Part shown: piece after piece, positions 9,484 to 18,503 of the stretch
Numbering within the stretch: the first letter of the stretch is position 1
How the letters are laid out: every line of letters starts with the position of its first letter
Origin: a candidate division TA06 bacterium SM23_40
Lineage (GTDB): Bacteria > LJUI01 > SM1-40
Length of the DNA stretch: 40,638 nucleotides
NCBI GenBank assembly: GCA_001303705.1
Contig: LJUI01000046.1
Span: forward strand, 1-40,638
Direction of reading: 5' to 3'
Position numbers and translations under genes: made by a program
Notes under the pieces: model-generated
Seen by the model: the letters and a program-made list of their open reading frames with translations, nothing else
The model's database searches: none
What the model was told of the DNA's origin: nothing

Positions 9484-10371
9484 ATGAGAGTCATGTTCGC
9501 TGTGCTCGCAGGCATGTGGGCCCTGGTCGCGGCCTCGTCAGTCCCGGCAGAGCCGTGGGCCCTGGCCGTCGACGCAAATCTCATGCTGACGCAGAACGCC
9601 TACAGCGACAGCTGGGTGGGTGGAGAGGCCGGGTCTATCTCTTGGGCATTCAACTCCAATTCGCTTGCAGAACGACAGCTGTCCGACCGATTCCACAGCA
9701 AGAGCACGCTGAAGCTCTCGTTCGGTCAGACCCACAGCCAAGACAGCGAAACCAAGCATTGGGCCAAACCGCAGAAGGCGACAGATCTCATCGAACTCGA
9801 GTCGGTCCTTCGGCTCACGCTCGGAGCGTTTGCAGATCCCTTCTTGGGTGGCAGAGTGGAGACACAGTTTCTGGATGCGAGCGATCCGACAAAGGACCGG
9901 TACCTCAATCCAGTGACGCTCACCGAGACGTTCGGCGTGGCGAGGGTTCTGATCGGGGAAGAAGGTCGGGAGTGGGTGGCCCGCCTCGGTGCCGGTTCGA
10001 GGCAGTACATCGACCGCGACGTGCTTGTGGATACCCTTGCCGAGCGGCGCGAGACCCAGACCGCTTACGATGGCGGACTCGAATTCGTGAGCGATTTCCG
10101 GACTTCGTTCGCCGATGAGCAGATGACCTTCGCCAGCAAGTTGACCGTCTTCAAGGCCCTATTCTATTCCGAGTCCGACGAGTTGGAGGGCCTGCCGAAC
10201 GAAGATTACTGGAAATCCCCCGATGTCGACTGGGAGAACATCTTGACTGCCAACATAAACACCTACGTGATGGTGAACTTCTACATGCAGCTCCTCTATG
10301 ACAAGGAGATCGATCTGAGGTCGCGGTTCAAGCAGACCCTGTCTCTGGGGCTGACATACAAGCTCATCTGA
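9484..10371 (+). CDS. DUF3078-like exported protein, predicted outer-membrane beta-barrel
   Basis: Signal peptide 'MRVMFAVLAGMWALVAASSVPAEPWA'; 'ANLMLTQNAYSDSWVGGEAGSISWAFNSN' resembles DUF3078 N-termini; alternating strands to an aromatic/aliphatic C-terminus. Confidence 0.6.
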   Translation: MRVMFAVLAGMWALVAASSVPAEPWALAVDANLMLTQNAYSDSWVGGEAGSISWAFNSNSLAERQLSDRFHSKSTLKLSFGQTHSQDSETKHWAKPQKATDLIELESVLRLTLGAFADPFLGGRVETQFLDASDPTKDRYLNPVTLTETFGVARVLIGEEGREWVARLGAGSRQYIDRDVLVDTLAERRETQTAYDGGLEFVSDFRTSFADEQMTFASKLTVFKALFYSESDELEGLPNEDYWKSPDVDWENILTANINTYVMVNFYMQLLYDKEIDLRSRFKQTLSLGLTYKLI

Positions 10372-10549
10372 TATTCTCTCCGGTGGTATCCCCCACGGGG
10401 ACTCCACACGAAGGCCGACTGAGCGATATACCGCCTTGACTTGTCCTCCCGCGGCTGGCACAATGGGTCATCGACTCCGGCCGGCCTATTCGCCCTGACA
10501 CCCCGTACGGGCCGGGTGTGATCTACGGGCGACCCTGTCCGATCTGTTG

Positions 10550-10594
10550 TTGACTGGGGCCGAGCCCCTGGGATATACTCACGTTCGCCGTGAG
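10550..10594 (+). promoter_or_regulatory. Sigma70-like promoter with two embedded dyads, upstream of the geranylgeranyl reductase
   Basis: TTGACT (10550-10555) N18 TATACT (10574-10579); dyad GGGGC-CGA-GCCCC (10556-10568) in the spacer, dyad CTCACG-TTCGC-CGTGAG (10578-10594) over the expected start site. Confidence 0.5.
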
Positions 10595-10813
10595 CATATG
10601 TGGGTTCCGATTGCCGGCTTTGCCACGGTTAGCAGCGCCGTCTGCGACCGAGATCCCGGCTCGCGCCATGTCGAACGCCGGGAACCGGTTCCGGGCATCT
10701 CGCTCGGCCACGGTACACGCAGTCCCAATCGCATGACAGGGGACGTGCACCTCGGATGTTGGCCGAAGGGGCAGCAGAGAGACGAGGAATCGTCGGAGGA
10801 TATTCGAAACACG

Positions 10814-12034
10814 ATGCCGCAGACGACGGATTCACCGACGCGGGACATCTCCTGGACGGAAGCGTCGCCTCACGATTGTGTGGTCGTGGGAGCAGGCCCG
10901 GCCGGGTCGATGGCCGCCAGGGCGGCAGCCGAAGGCGGGGCCAGTGTCCTCCTCATCGAGGAAGACTGGGAGATCGGCGTGCCCCTCGTCTGTGCCGAGG
11001 GGGTGGGAAAAGAAACGCTCGCCCAATTCGTCGATGTCGACCCGAAGTGGGTAGCATCGAGGGTGGAGGGAGCGATCTTTGTCTCTCCCAGCGGCCGCCG
11101 TGTCCGCGTCAACTATCCGGATGCCGGGTACATCCTCGAGAGAAAAGTCTTCGATCGCGATCTTGCGGCCCTGGCAGCCGCGGCTGGGGCGCGGGTACAG
11201 GTGGGATTGGAGGCGGTTGGGGTCAGCCCCGGGGAGAATGGACTCCACAGGGTCGAGGTTCGGCGCGGCGATGAGAAGGGGACCATCGAGGCGCGCCTGG
11301 TCATCGGGGCTGATGGGTTTCGTTCCCGAGTCGGGCGATGGGCCGGGCTCGATACGAGGCTGAAACCCGGGGAGATCCACAGCTGCGTGCAATATCTGGT
11401 GGCCGGTGCGGACGTTGAAGAGCACTACCCGGAGTTCACGGCGGGGAGAGAGATCGCGCCGGGAGGGTACGCGTGGGTCTTCCCCAAGGGAAGGGGGACG
11501 GCGAACGTCGGGGTGGGGATCTCGCCGGTCACGGCGAAACAGAGCGCGCTCGAATATCTCGAGCGCTTTCTCGATCAGCGGTTTCCGGGGGCGATGAGAT
11601 TGGAGCGGATGGTGGGAGGCGTCCCCGCGAAACCCCAGGAGCGCCTCGTCGGCAACGGTCTCCTTCTCGTCGGCGATGCCGCTCGCGTCGCCGACCCGAT
11701 CTCGGGCGCCGGTATCATCAACGCCCTCGCGTCGGGAACAATGGCAGGGCAGATCGCCGCAGCGGCACTGCGCGAGGGGGATGTCTCCGGGAGGCGCCTC
11801 GCCGCCTACCAGGATGAGTGGGAACGCACGATCGGTAAAGACATCCGATTCCGCGCCCGTATCCGCGATGTCTTCCTCAAACTGACAGACGCGGATTTCG
11901 AGGCGATCCTCGATGTTGGAAGTAAGCTGTTCGCAAAAGGGGATGTCCGGTCGATCGATCCATACCAGGTAGTGAGGGCAATCATCACATCGAGTCCGCG
12001 TTTTCTGAAGATCGCCAGACACTTGCTGCAGTAG
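10814..12034 (+). CDS. Geranylgeranyl reductase family FAD-dependent oxidoreductase (archaeal DGGGP-reductase-like)
   Basis: 'CVVVGAGPAGSMAARAAAEGGASVLLIEEDWEIGVPLVCAEGV', 'YILERKVFDRDLAALAAAAGARV', 'VIGADGFRSRVGRWAG', 'LLVGDAARVADPISGAGIINALASG'. Confidence 0.88.
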   Translation: MPQTTDSPTRDISWTEASPHDCVVVGAGPAGSMAARAAAEGGASVLLIEEDWEIGVPLVCAEGVGKETLAQFVDVDPKWVASRVEGAIFVSPSGRRVRVNYPDAGYILERKVFDRDLAALAAAAGARVQVGLEAVGVSPGENGLHRVEVRRGDEKGTIEARLVIGADGFRSRVGRWAGLDTRLKPGEIHSCVQYLVAGADVEEHYPEFTAGREIAPGGYAWVFPKGRGTANVGVGISPVTAKQSALEYLERFLDQRFPGAMRLERMVGGVPAKPQERLVGNGLLLVGDAARVADPISGAGIINALASGTMAGQIAAAALREGDVSGRRLAAYQDEWERTIGKDIRFRARIRDVFLKLTDADFEAILDVGSKLFAKGDVRSIDPYQVVRAIITSSPRFLKIARHLLQ

Positions 12035-12125
12035 CGCCATCCATCCGTCTGCGTGGGAATATCGACCGGCTCTATCGGCTGCCGACTGCAGCGCAGAGAG
12101 TGGGCTCTGCTCCGGGAGAGAAACA

Positions 12126-12881
12126 ATGGGGGGACGACCATCTGTCTTTGAGAATCTGATGGATGTGGCTCGTGAGAAGGGCGCTGGTTATCTGGTCCTC
12201 CTCGATCCCGACCGACTCGATACCGCAAGGCTCCGTGCTATGGCCCGAGAGGCGTCAGACGGTGGTGCGGATGCAATCCTCGTGGGGTCGAGCCTTCTCC
12301 TCTCAGATGAGTTCGACGAGATAGTCGCTGCCGTGAAGAAGGCGGCGACGGTTCCCGTCATCCTGTTTCCTGGCAGCGCCAGTCAGGTGTCGCGCCATGC
12401 CGACGCCATCTTCTACCTGTCGCTCGTGAGCGGCCGGAATCCGGATCTGTTGATCGGTGAACATGTGAAGGCAGCGCCACTGCTCAAGCGGTACGAAGTA
12501 GAGGTGATTTCGGTGGCGTACATGATCGTGGAGTCCGGTACGCTGTCGAGCGTGGGGTACATGAGCCACACGCTGCCGATTCCCCGGGACAAGGCGGACA
12601 TCGCCATGGCCCATGCGCTGGCCGGGGAGTTTCTGGGGATGAAGATGGCGTATCTCGACGCAGGGAGCGGCGCCGGTCACAGCGTTCCCACGGCGATGGT
12701 CGAGGCCGTGCGCTCATATATCTCCATTCCGCTTATAGTCGGTGGTGGGATCAAGACACCCCAACAGGCCGGTAAGATAGTGGAGGCAGGAGCAACGTTC
12801 GTGGTAACAGGCAATGTCCTGGAGGAGGACGCCGATCGCCTGCAGGAGTTCGCCCGTGCGATCCACCGTGAGGCCAGTTAG
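12126..12881 (+). CDS. Geranylgeranylglyceryl phosphate synthase (GGGPS/PcrB family, group II-like)
   Basis: 'YLVLLDPDRLD', 'GGADAILVGSSLL', 'VPVILFPGSASQVSRHADAIFYLSLVSGRNPDLLIGEHVKAAPLLKR', 'YLDAGSGAGHSVP', 'PLIVGGGIKTPQQAGKIVEAGATFVVTGNVLEED'. Confidence 0.9.
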   Translation: MGGRPSVFENLMDVAREKGAGYLVLLDPDRLDTARLRAMAREASDGGADAILVGSSLLLSDEFDEIVAAVKKAATVPVILFPGSASQVSRHADAIFYLSLVSGRNPDLLIGEHVKAAPLLKRYEVEVISVAYMIVESGTLSSVGYMSHTLPIPRDKADIAMAHALAGEFLGMKMAYLDAGSGAGHSVPTAMVEAVRSYISIPLIVGGGIKTPQQAGKIVEAGATFVVTGNVLEEDADRLQEFARAIHREAS

Positions 12882-12943
12882 CTGCTTACTCGCCAGGAGA
12901 CGAGACGCGGTTCTCCTCTTGCACTAACGGAAGGAAGGGATCG

Positions 12944-13675
12944 ATGAAAGGTGTCATCCTTGCCGGAGGGCTCGGGACGAGACTCTTCCCGCTCACCAAG
13001 ATCACGAATAAACACCTGTTGCCGGTGTACGATCGGCCGATGATCTACTATCCGATCCAGACACTCGTCGACGCGGGGATAGAAGATATCATGGTCGTGA
13101 CAGGCGGGACGAACGCGGGCGATTTCCTCCGCCTGTTGGGAAACGGGCGAGAGTTCGGACTGAAGCATCTGCGGTATGCTTACCAGGAACGCGAAGGTGG
13201 CATTGCCGAGGCGGTCGGCCTTGCCGAGCACTTTGTTGAGGGGCAGCCGATCGCGGTGATGTTGGGGGACAATATCCTCGAGCGCGGCATCGGCGACGCC
13301 GTGGAGGAATTCCGGCGACAGGGATCCGGGGCGAGAATTCTGCTGAAGGAGGTGGAGAACCCCGCAGCGTATGGCGTTGCCGAGCTCGTCGGGAATCGGA
13401 TCATCAACATCGAGGAAAAGCCGAAGGAACCGAAGAGCAATCTCGCGGTCATCGGGATATACATGTATGACAATCGAGTCTTTGAGATCATCAGGACACT
13501 GGAGCCATCGGAGCGAGGGGAGCTGGAGATCACCGATGTGAACAACGCGTACATCCGTGATGGGTCTATGCACTACTCGATCCTCGAAGGTTGGTGGGCG
13601 GACGCGGGCGAGTCGGTGGAGATGCTTCACGAGGCGAATGTCCTGGTCGCGCGGCAGCGGAGGGGAAAAGCGTGA
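12944..13675 (+). CDS. rfbA: Glucose-1-phosphate thymidylyltransferase (short form)
   Basis: 'MKGVILAGGLGTRLFPLTKITNKHLLPVYDRPMIYYPIQTL', 'VMLGDNILERG', 'GWWADAGESVEML'. Confidence 0.9.
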   Translation: MKGVILAGGLGTRLFPLTKITNKHLLPVYDRPMIYYPIQTLVDAGIEDIMVVTGGTNAGDFLRLLGNGREFGLKHLRYAYQEREGGIAEAVGLAEHFVEGQPIAVMLGDNILERGIGDAVEEFRRQGSGARILLKEVENPAAYGVAELVGNRIINIEEKPKEPKSNLAVIGIYMYDNRVFEIIRTLEPSERGELEITDVNNAYIRDGSMHYSILEGWWADAGESVEMLHEANVLVARQRRGKA

Positions 13676-14517
13676 GGGTCCTGTTGACGGGGGCGCGCGG
13701 TATGTTGGGAACGGACCTCTCTGCCCTGATCCGGGAGCGGCACGAACTCCACCCGATCGACATCGAGGAGGTCGATATCACCGATGGGCCGGCGACGATG
13801 GCTCTCATCGAGAAGATACGGCCTGATGCTATCATTCACACTGCGGCCTACACTGATGTTGATGGCTGCGAGTCTCATGTCGATCAGGCATTTCAGGTCA
13901 ATGGGGAAGGGACACGCCACGTTGCGGAAGGGGCACACCGCTCCGGAGCATCGATGCTCTATGTGAGTACGGACTATGTATTCGATGGGAAGAGTGCCAG
14001 CCCGTATCGGGTGGAGGATGAGCCGCGGCCGATGAGCGTGTACGGGAAGTCGAAACTCCGTGGTGAGGTGTATACTCGGGAGCTCGCGGCGCAACACTAC
14101 ATAGTGCGCACCGGATGGCTGTACGGTGAACACGGGGCGAACTTCGTGGAGAAGGTCATCGGCCTCGCCCGGGATCGGCCGCGACTGGAGATAGTGGACG
14201 ATCAGGTGGGCTCCCCGACCTATTCGAAAGATCTCGCCCCCGCACTCCTCAGGCTCGTCGAGAGCGGGCGGTTCGGCACGTATCATGTGACCAATGATGG
14301 AAGTTGCTCGTGGTTTGAATTCGCCCGACATATCCTGGATCTCGCCGGCATCGAAGACATTGAGGTGGTACCCACGACCTCAGAACGGCTGGCGAGGCCG
14401 GCGCCTCGTCCGCCATATTCAGTGCTCGACAATTCGGCGTGGCGCGAGGTATTCGGCAGTGGCCTGCGCCACTGGCGGGAGGCGATCGAGGAGTATGTGA
14501 GGCACCGGCCTCGGTAG
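13672..14517 (+). CDS. rfbD: dTDP-4-dehydrorhamnose reductase
   Basis: GTG start overlapping the rfbA stop; 'VRVLLTGARGMLGTDLSALI', 'YVSTDYVFDG', 'VYGKSKLRGE', 'RTGWLYGEHGANFVEKV'. Confidence 0.9.
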   Translation: MRVLLTGARGMLGTDLSALIRERHELHPIDIEEVDITDGPATMALIEKIRPDAIIHTAAYTDVDGCESHVDQAFQVNGEGTRHVAEGAHRSGASMLYVSTDYVFDGKSASPYRVEDEPRPMSVYGKSKLRGEVYTRELAAQHYIVRTGWLYGEHGANFVEKVIGLARDRPRLEIVDDQVGSPTYSKDLAPALLRLVESGRFGTYHVTNDGSCSWFEFARHILDLAGIEDIEVVPTTSERLARPAPRPPYSVLDNSAWREVFGSGLRHWREAIEEYVRHRPR

Positions 14518-14572
14518 CCTTCATGGCGCGATCCCGCTGTGGGTAACGGAACTCCTTTACATAGGTCTTGCC

Positions 14573-15078
14573 GTGGAAGAGAAGATCGAAATCGTGCGGG
14601 CCTCGTTGCGCGAGAGCGCCAAGCTCAAGGAGGAGCTGGCGGCCAGCGCATCAGATGTGATCGCCGCCATCGCGGTCGCGGTCGTCGAGACCGTGCGCCG
14701 AGACGGGAAGATCCTCCTCTGCGGCAACGGCGGGCTCTGAGCACCAACAGCTCTGTGGTTACTGCGGTGGCCAATGACCGCGGATGGGAGTGGGTATTTC
14801 TGCGGCAGGTGGAGGCGTTGGGAAAACCAGGAGATATGCTCTTCGGGCTGAGCACAAGCGGCCGCTCCGAGAACGTGATCCGAGCCATAGCGAAGGCTAA
14901 AGAGATTGGCCTGGCGACTGTCGTCTTCACGGGCCTCGGGGGAGAAGAACTCGCCCGGCAAGCGGACTGGTCGATTGTCGTCCCCTCCCGCGACCCACAG
15001 CGGATACAGGAGGCGCACGTCGCGGTAGGACACGTCATCTGCACTCTGGTTGAGGAGGAGGTCGCCCGTTGGGGGTGA
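14573..15078 (+). pseudogene. gmhA: Phosphoheptose isomerase-like SIS-domain gene, disrupted by an out-of-frame internal deletion
   Basis: N-terminal part in frame of GTG 14573 ends 'RRDGKILLCGNGGL*' (TGA 14738-14740); C-terminal part resumes in another frame from about 14734 as 'ALSTNSSVVTAVANDRGWEWVFLRQVEALGKPGDMLFGLSTSGRSENVI...RIQEAHVAVGHVICTLVE'; the intervening SAADAQH region is absent. Confidence 0.8.
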
Positions 15079-15953
15079 TGCGGCTCGAGTCGTTTGCGAA
15101 GGTGAATTTCGGATTGGAGATAGTCCGCCGGCGCCAGGATGGTTATCACGACATCCGAACCGTGCTGACTACCATAGGTCTGGCGGACGCGATAGAGATT
15201 GAAGCGATAGACGGACCTCAGCTTGTCGTCGAGTGTGATGATCCAGAGATCCCCACTGATGAGGGCAATCTAGTCGTACGGGCAGCACGCGCCCTGTCCG
15301 GTGCCGCGGGATCGAGGCGCGGTGCGCGCATCAGGATCGAGAAGAGGATACCGGTATCTGCCGGCCTGGGCGGGGGGAGTTCCAACGCCGCCACCGTCCT
15401 CCGCGCGCTCAATCTGCTCTGGTGGGCCGGGCTCGATCATTCGAAGATCGCCCAGATTGCGGCGACTGTGGGTTCTGACGTCCCGTTTTTCCTCCGTGGC
15501 GGGGCTGCGGTCGCCAGTGGCAGAGGCGATCGTCTGGAACCGATTCCCGACCCCCCTCCGCTCTGGATAGTGCTGGTCAATCCCGGCATCCAGGTCAGCT
15601 CAGCGTGGGCATACGGCGCGTATAGACGGGCGAAAATGGAGTTGACAAACGCTGGTGCCCGGATTAATATGGCGATCAGCGGGTTCCGGAGCAACGATGC
15701 CGCTCGCATCGGAGCCGGTATGTATAACGCTCTGGAACCTATCGTCTTCTCTGAGTATCCGGAGCTTCGCTCGATCAAAGAGGAGCTCCTCTCCTTCTCT
15801 GCGCTGGGCGCATCCATGTCTGGCAGCGGCTCCGCGATATTCGCGCTGGCAGAGGATGAGGAGTCTGCACGGGAGATCGGGCAGGCGATGGAGGACCGCG
15901 GACATCGCACGTGGGCGCTCAGCACCTGTCATGAGGCGGCTCGTCTCGAGTGA
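15078..15953 (+). CDS. ispE: 4-diphosphocytidyl-2-C-methyl-D-erythritol kinase
   Basis: 'SFAKVNFGLEIVRRRQDGYHDIRTV', 'PVSAGLGGGSSNAATVL', 'VGSDVPFFLRGGAAVASGRGDRLEPI', 'SGSGSAIFAL'; ATG overlaps the preceding TGA. Confidence 0.92.
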   Translation: MRLESFAKVNFGLEIVRRRQDGYHDIRTVLTTIGLADAIEIEAIDGPQLVVECDDPEIPTDEGNLVVRAARALSGAAGSRRGARIRIEKRIPVSAGLGGGSSNAATVLRALNLLWWAGLDHSKIAQIAATVGSDVPFFLRGGAAVASGRGDRLEPIPDPPPLWIVLVNPGIQVSSAWAYGAYRRAKMELTNAGARINMAISGFRSNDAARIGAGMYNALEPIVFSEYPELRSIKEELLSFSALGASMSGSGSAIFALAEDEESAREIGQAMEDRGHRTWALSTCHEAARLE

Positions 15954-16017
15954 GACAGCAGTGCCGCAATGCTTGATGGTGAGGCGTGAGGTGTGATCTT
16001 CCTGCTATTCATGCGGG

Positions 16018-16091
16018 TGGGGCGTCGTCAAGTGGCAAGACACAGGACTTTGGATCCTGCATCGGAGGTTCGAATCCTCCCGCCCCAGCCA
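16018..16091 (+). tRNA. tRNA-Gln (anticodon TTG), CCA encoded
   Basis: Acceptor TGGGGCG/CGCCCCA, anticodon arm CAGGA-CTTTGGA-TCCTG, T arm GGAGG-TTCGAAT-CCTCC, 3' GCCA. Confidence 0.95.
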
Positions 16092-16151
16092 GAGTCACTG
16101 TTTCAGCCGACACACGATCCATTCTGACTCATTTCCGGGGAGGGCAGTCTC

Positions 16152-17090
16152 GTGCCTGATGAGTTGAAGGTGTTCTCGGGGAGTTCGAATCCGGAGTTGG
16201 CGAAGGAGATATGTGACTTCCTCGGGCTGACTCTGGGTGATGCGTCTGTCAGTCGGTTCACCGACGGTGAGATCAGGATCAAGGTCAATGAGAACGTGCG
16301 TGGGACAGATGTCTTCGTCGTGCAATCGACGCACCCGCCGGCCGATAATCTCCTCGAGTTGCTGCTGATGGTCGATGCGATGAGGCGAGCGTCTGCCTGG
16401 CGTATCACTGCGGTAGTGCCGTACTTCGGCTATGCGAGACAGGATCGAAAGGACGAGCCGCGGGTCCCCATCTCGGCGAAGCTCGTCTCTAACCTGCTCG
16501 TCACATCCGGTGCGAGTCGCGTGTTGACGATGGATCTGCATGTCGAACAGATCATGGGTTTCTTCGACATACCAGTCGATCAGCTCTATGCCTCGCCGGT
16601 GATCATGGACTACTTCCGCAAGAAGGATCTGACCGATTTCATCATCGTCTCTCCCGATCCAGGAGGTGTGCGCCGATGTCGCGCGTTCGCTAAGCGATTG
16701 GGGAATCTGCCGCTCGCGATCATCGACAAGCGGCGTCCCGAGCCGGATAGGAGCGAGGTGCTCAACATCATTGGCGAGGTGAATAGAAAGAAAGTTGTGA
16801 TCGTCGATGATATTCTGAGCACGGGGCGGACGATGTTCGATGCGGCCGCGGCTCTGAGAGAGAAGGGCGCGGATGAGATCTACGGCAGTTGTACGCACGC
16901 GCTGTTCGCCGGTGATTCACTGGAACGACTGAACGGCAGTGTCATGAGAAAGATCGTTGTCACGAACACCATTCCGCTCGCGGCCCAACTCGACTCGCCC
17001 AAAATCGAAGTCCTGTCAGTCGCCTCCCTTCTCGGGGAGGCCATCAACCGGATTCACAGTGAGGAGTCGGTCAGCACACTGTTTGAATGA
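16152..17090 (+). CDS. prs: Ribose-phosphate pyrophosphokinase
   Basis: 'LKVFSGSSNPELAKEICDFLGLTLGDASVSRFTDGEIRIKVNENVRGTDVFVVQSTHPPADNLLELLLMVDAMRRASA', 'VVIVDDILSTGRTM'; GTG start. Confidence 0.96.
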   Translation: MPDELKVFSGSSNPELAKEICDFLGLTLGDASVSRFTDGEIRIKVNENVRGTDVFVVQSTHPPADNLLELLLMVDAMRRASAWRITAVVPYFGYARQDRKDEPRVPISAKLVSNLLVTSGASRVLTMDLHVEQIMGFFDIPVDQLYASPVIMDYFRKKDLTDFIIVSPDPGGVRRCRAFAKRLGNLPLAIIDKRRPEPDRSEVLNIIGEVNRKKVVIVDDILSTGRTMFDAAAALREKGADEIYGSCTHALFAGDSLERLNGSVMRKIVVTNTIPLAAQLDSPKIEVLSVASLLGEAINRIHSEESVSTLFE

Positions 17091-17182
17091 GATGCCTCCG
17101 GCCCGGAGCCCTGAGTCCGACCTTCGGGAACAGCGGGCACGGGCTGATTCGGGCGGGGGCGTGGAAGCGTAAGGGGTGGAGA

Positions 17183-17875
17183 ATGCTGGAAGAAAGATTG
17201 GAGGTCGAGCTCCGCGAGGAGACAGGCAAGGGCGTGGCAAAGCAGCTGCGCCGGGAAGGAAAGATACCGGCGATTGTCTATGGTGCCGGTGAGGAGACGG
17301 TCCCTCTGTCGATCGATCTGCGGCGATTTGTTGCGATGCTCCAGAGAACCGGCGGCGAGACCGCTCTTATCGATCTCGCGGTTGTCGGACAGGGAAGGAA
17401 GGAATGGAAGACGATCTTACGGGAGGTGCAGAGGGATCCGAGAAGCGGCAGACTTCTCCACATTGATTTCCAGCGGATCTCGATGACTAAGGAGATCACG
17501 GTGGGGGTCGCGCTCCGCATCATGGGAGAGGCGTTCGGTGTGAAGACACAGGGCGGGCTCCTCGATCACCACCTCCGCGAGGTGGAGGTGCGCTGTCTTC
17601 CCTCAGACATTCCCTCACATTTCGATGTCGATGTCTCCGAGTTGAAGATCGGCGACACGATCCACGTTTCGGATCTCCAGATAGAGGGTGTAGAATTCGT
17701 GACAGATCCCATGACGGCCGTCGCCAGCGTACTTGTCCCGACAGTTCATGTTGTCGCACCAACCCCCGCCGAGGCACCTCCTGAGGAAGTTGCTGAAGAA
17801 GTTGGCGAGGAAGCTGAGGCACCGCCTCCTGAGGGCGCTCCACCTGAGGAGGAGAGGGAAGGAGGTCAGGGCTGA
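17183..17875 (+). CDS. rplY: 50S ribosomal protein L25/general stress protein Ctc
   Basis: 'LEVELREETGKGVAKQLRREGKIPAIVYGAGEETVPLSID', 'HIDFQRISMTKEI'; Pro/Glu-rich C-terminal tail. Confidence 0.92.
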   Translation: MLEERLEVELREETGKGVAKQLRREGKIPAIVYGAGEETVPLSIDLRRFVAMLQRTGGETALIDLAVVGQGRKEWKTILREVQRDPRSGRLLHIDFQRISMTKEITVGVALRIMGEAFGVKTQGGLLDHHLREVEVRCLPSDIPSHFDVDVSELKIGDTIHVSDLQIEGVEFVTDPMTAVASVLVPTVHVVAPTPAEAPPEEVAEEVGEEAEAPPPEGAPPEEEREGGQG

Positions 17876-17907
17876 GCGAGGAGGTTCCGTGGGCGGCTCG
17901 AGAGGCG

Positions 17908-18486
17908 TTGCTTGTCGGGCTCGGGAATCCCGGCAGGGAGCACTTTCGTACCCGACATAATCTGGGCTTTCGTGTCGTCGATCGGCTGGCGAGCCGCCTT
18001 GCCGCTTCTTTCTCTCCCGGCAGGGGGCGGTACGTTCTGGCGCGGGCGGCCTGGGAGGACAGGATCCTCTTCCTTCTGAAACCGCTCACGTTCATGAATG
18101 CGAGTGGTGAGGCGGTTCTCGAGGCCATCGATCGCTACGGCTTCGATCTCACTGAAGTGCTCATCATCTGTGATGACTATCAGCTGCCGCTCGGCAGATT
18201 GCGGCTCCGCTCGCGCGGGTCGGACGGCGGGCACCGCGGCCTCGCATCGGTTATCTACCACCTTCAGTCGGAAGAGGTGCCCCGGCTCAGGATCGGAATA
18301 GGTCCTTTGCCTGAAGGAATAACTTCCACTGACTTCGTCCTCGGGGAGTTCGCCCCGTCCGAGGAGGAGATAGTGGAGGCGATCCTTCCCCGCGCAGAGG
18401 ATGGGGCGCTGTTGTACGTGGCAGAAGGAGCGATGAGGGCGATGTCGATCATCAACGACCCGGCGTTCCCCGACGAATGCGAGTGA
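17908..18486 (+). CDS. pth: Peptidyl-tRNA hydrolase (start codon uncertain)
   Basis: 'LLVGLGNPGREHFRTRHNLGFRVVDRLA', 'LLKPLTFMNASGEAV', 'GSDGGHRGLASVI'. Confidence 0.93.
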   Translation: MLVGLGNPGREHFRTRHNLGFRVVDRLASRLAASFSPGRGRYVLARAAWEDRILFLLKPLTFMNASGEAVLEAIDRYGFDLTEVLIICDDYQLPLGRLRLRSRGSDGGHRGLASVIYHLQSEEVPRLRIGIGPLPEGITSTDFVLGEFAPSEEEIVEAILPRAEDGALLYVAEGAMRAMSIINDPAFPDECE

Positions 18487-18503
18487 GGTGAGAAGGGGCT
18501 AGG

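Noticed and set aside
10832-12040. 402-aa minus-strand ORF
   Set aside because: Antisense to the geranylgeranyl reductase, which has clear FAD-binding motifs; no recognisable motifs in the antisense product.
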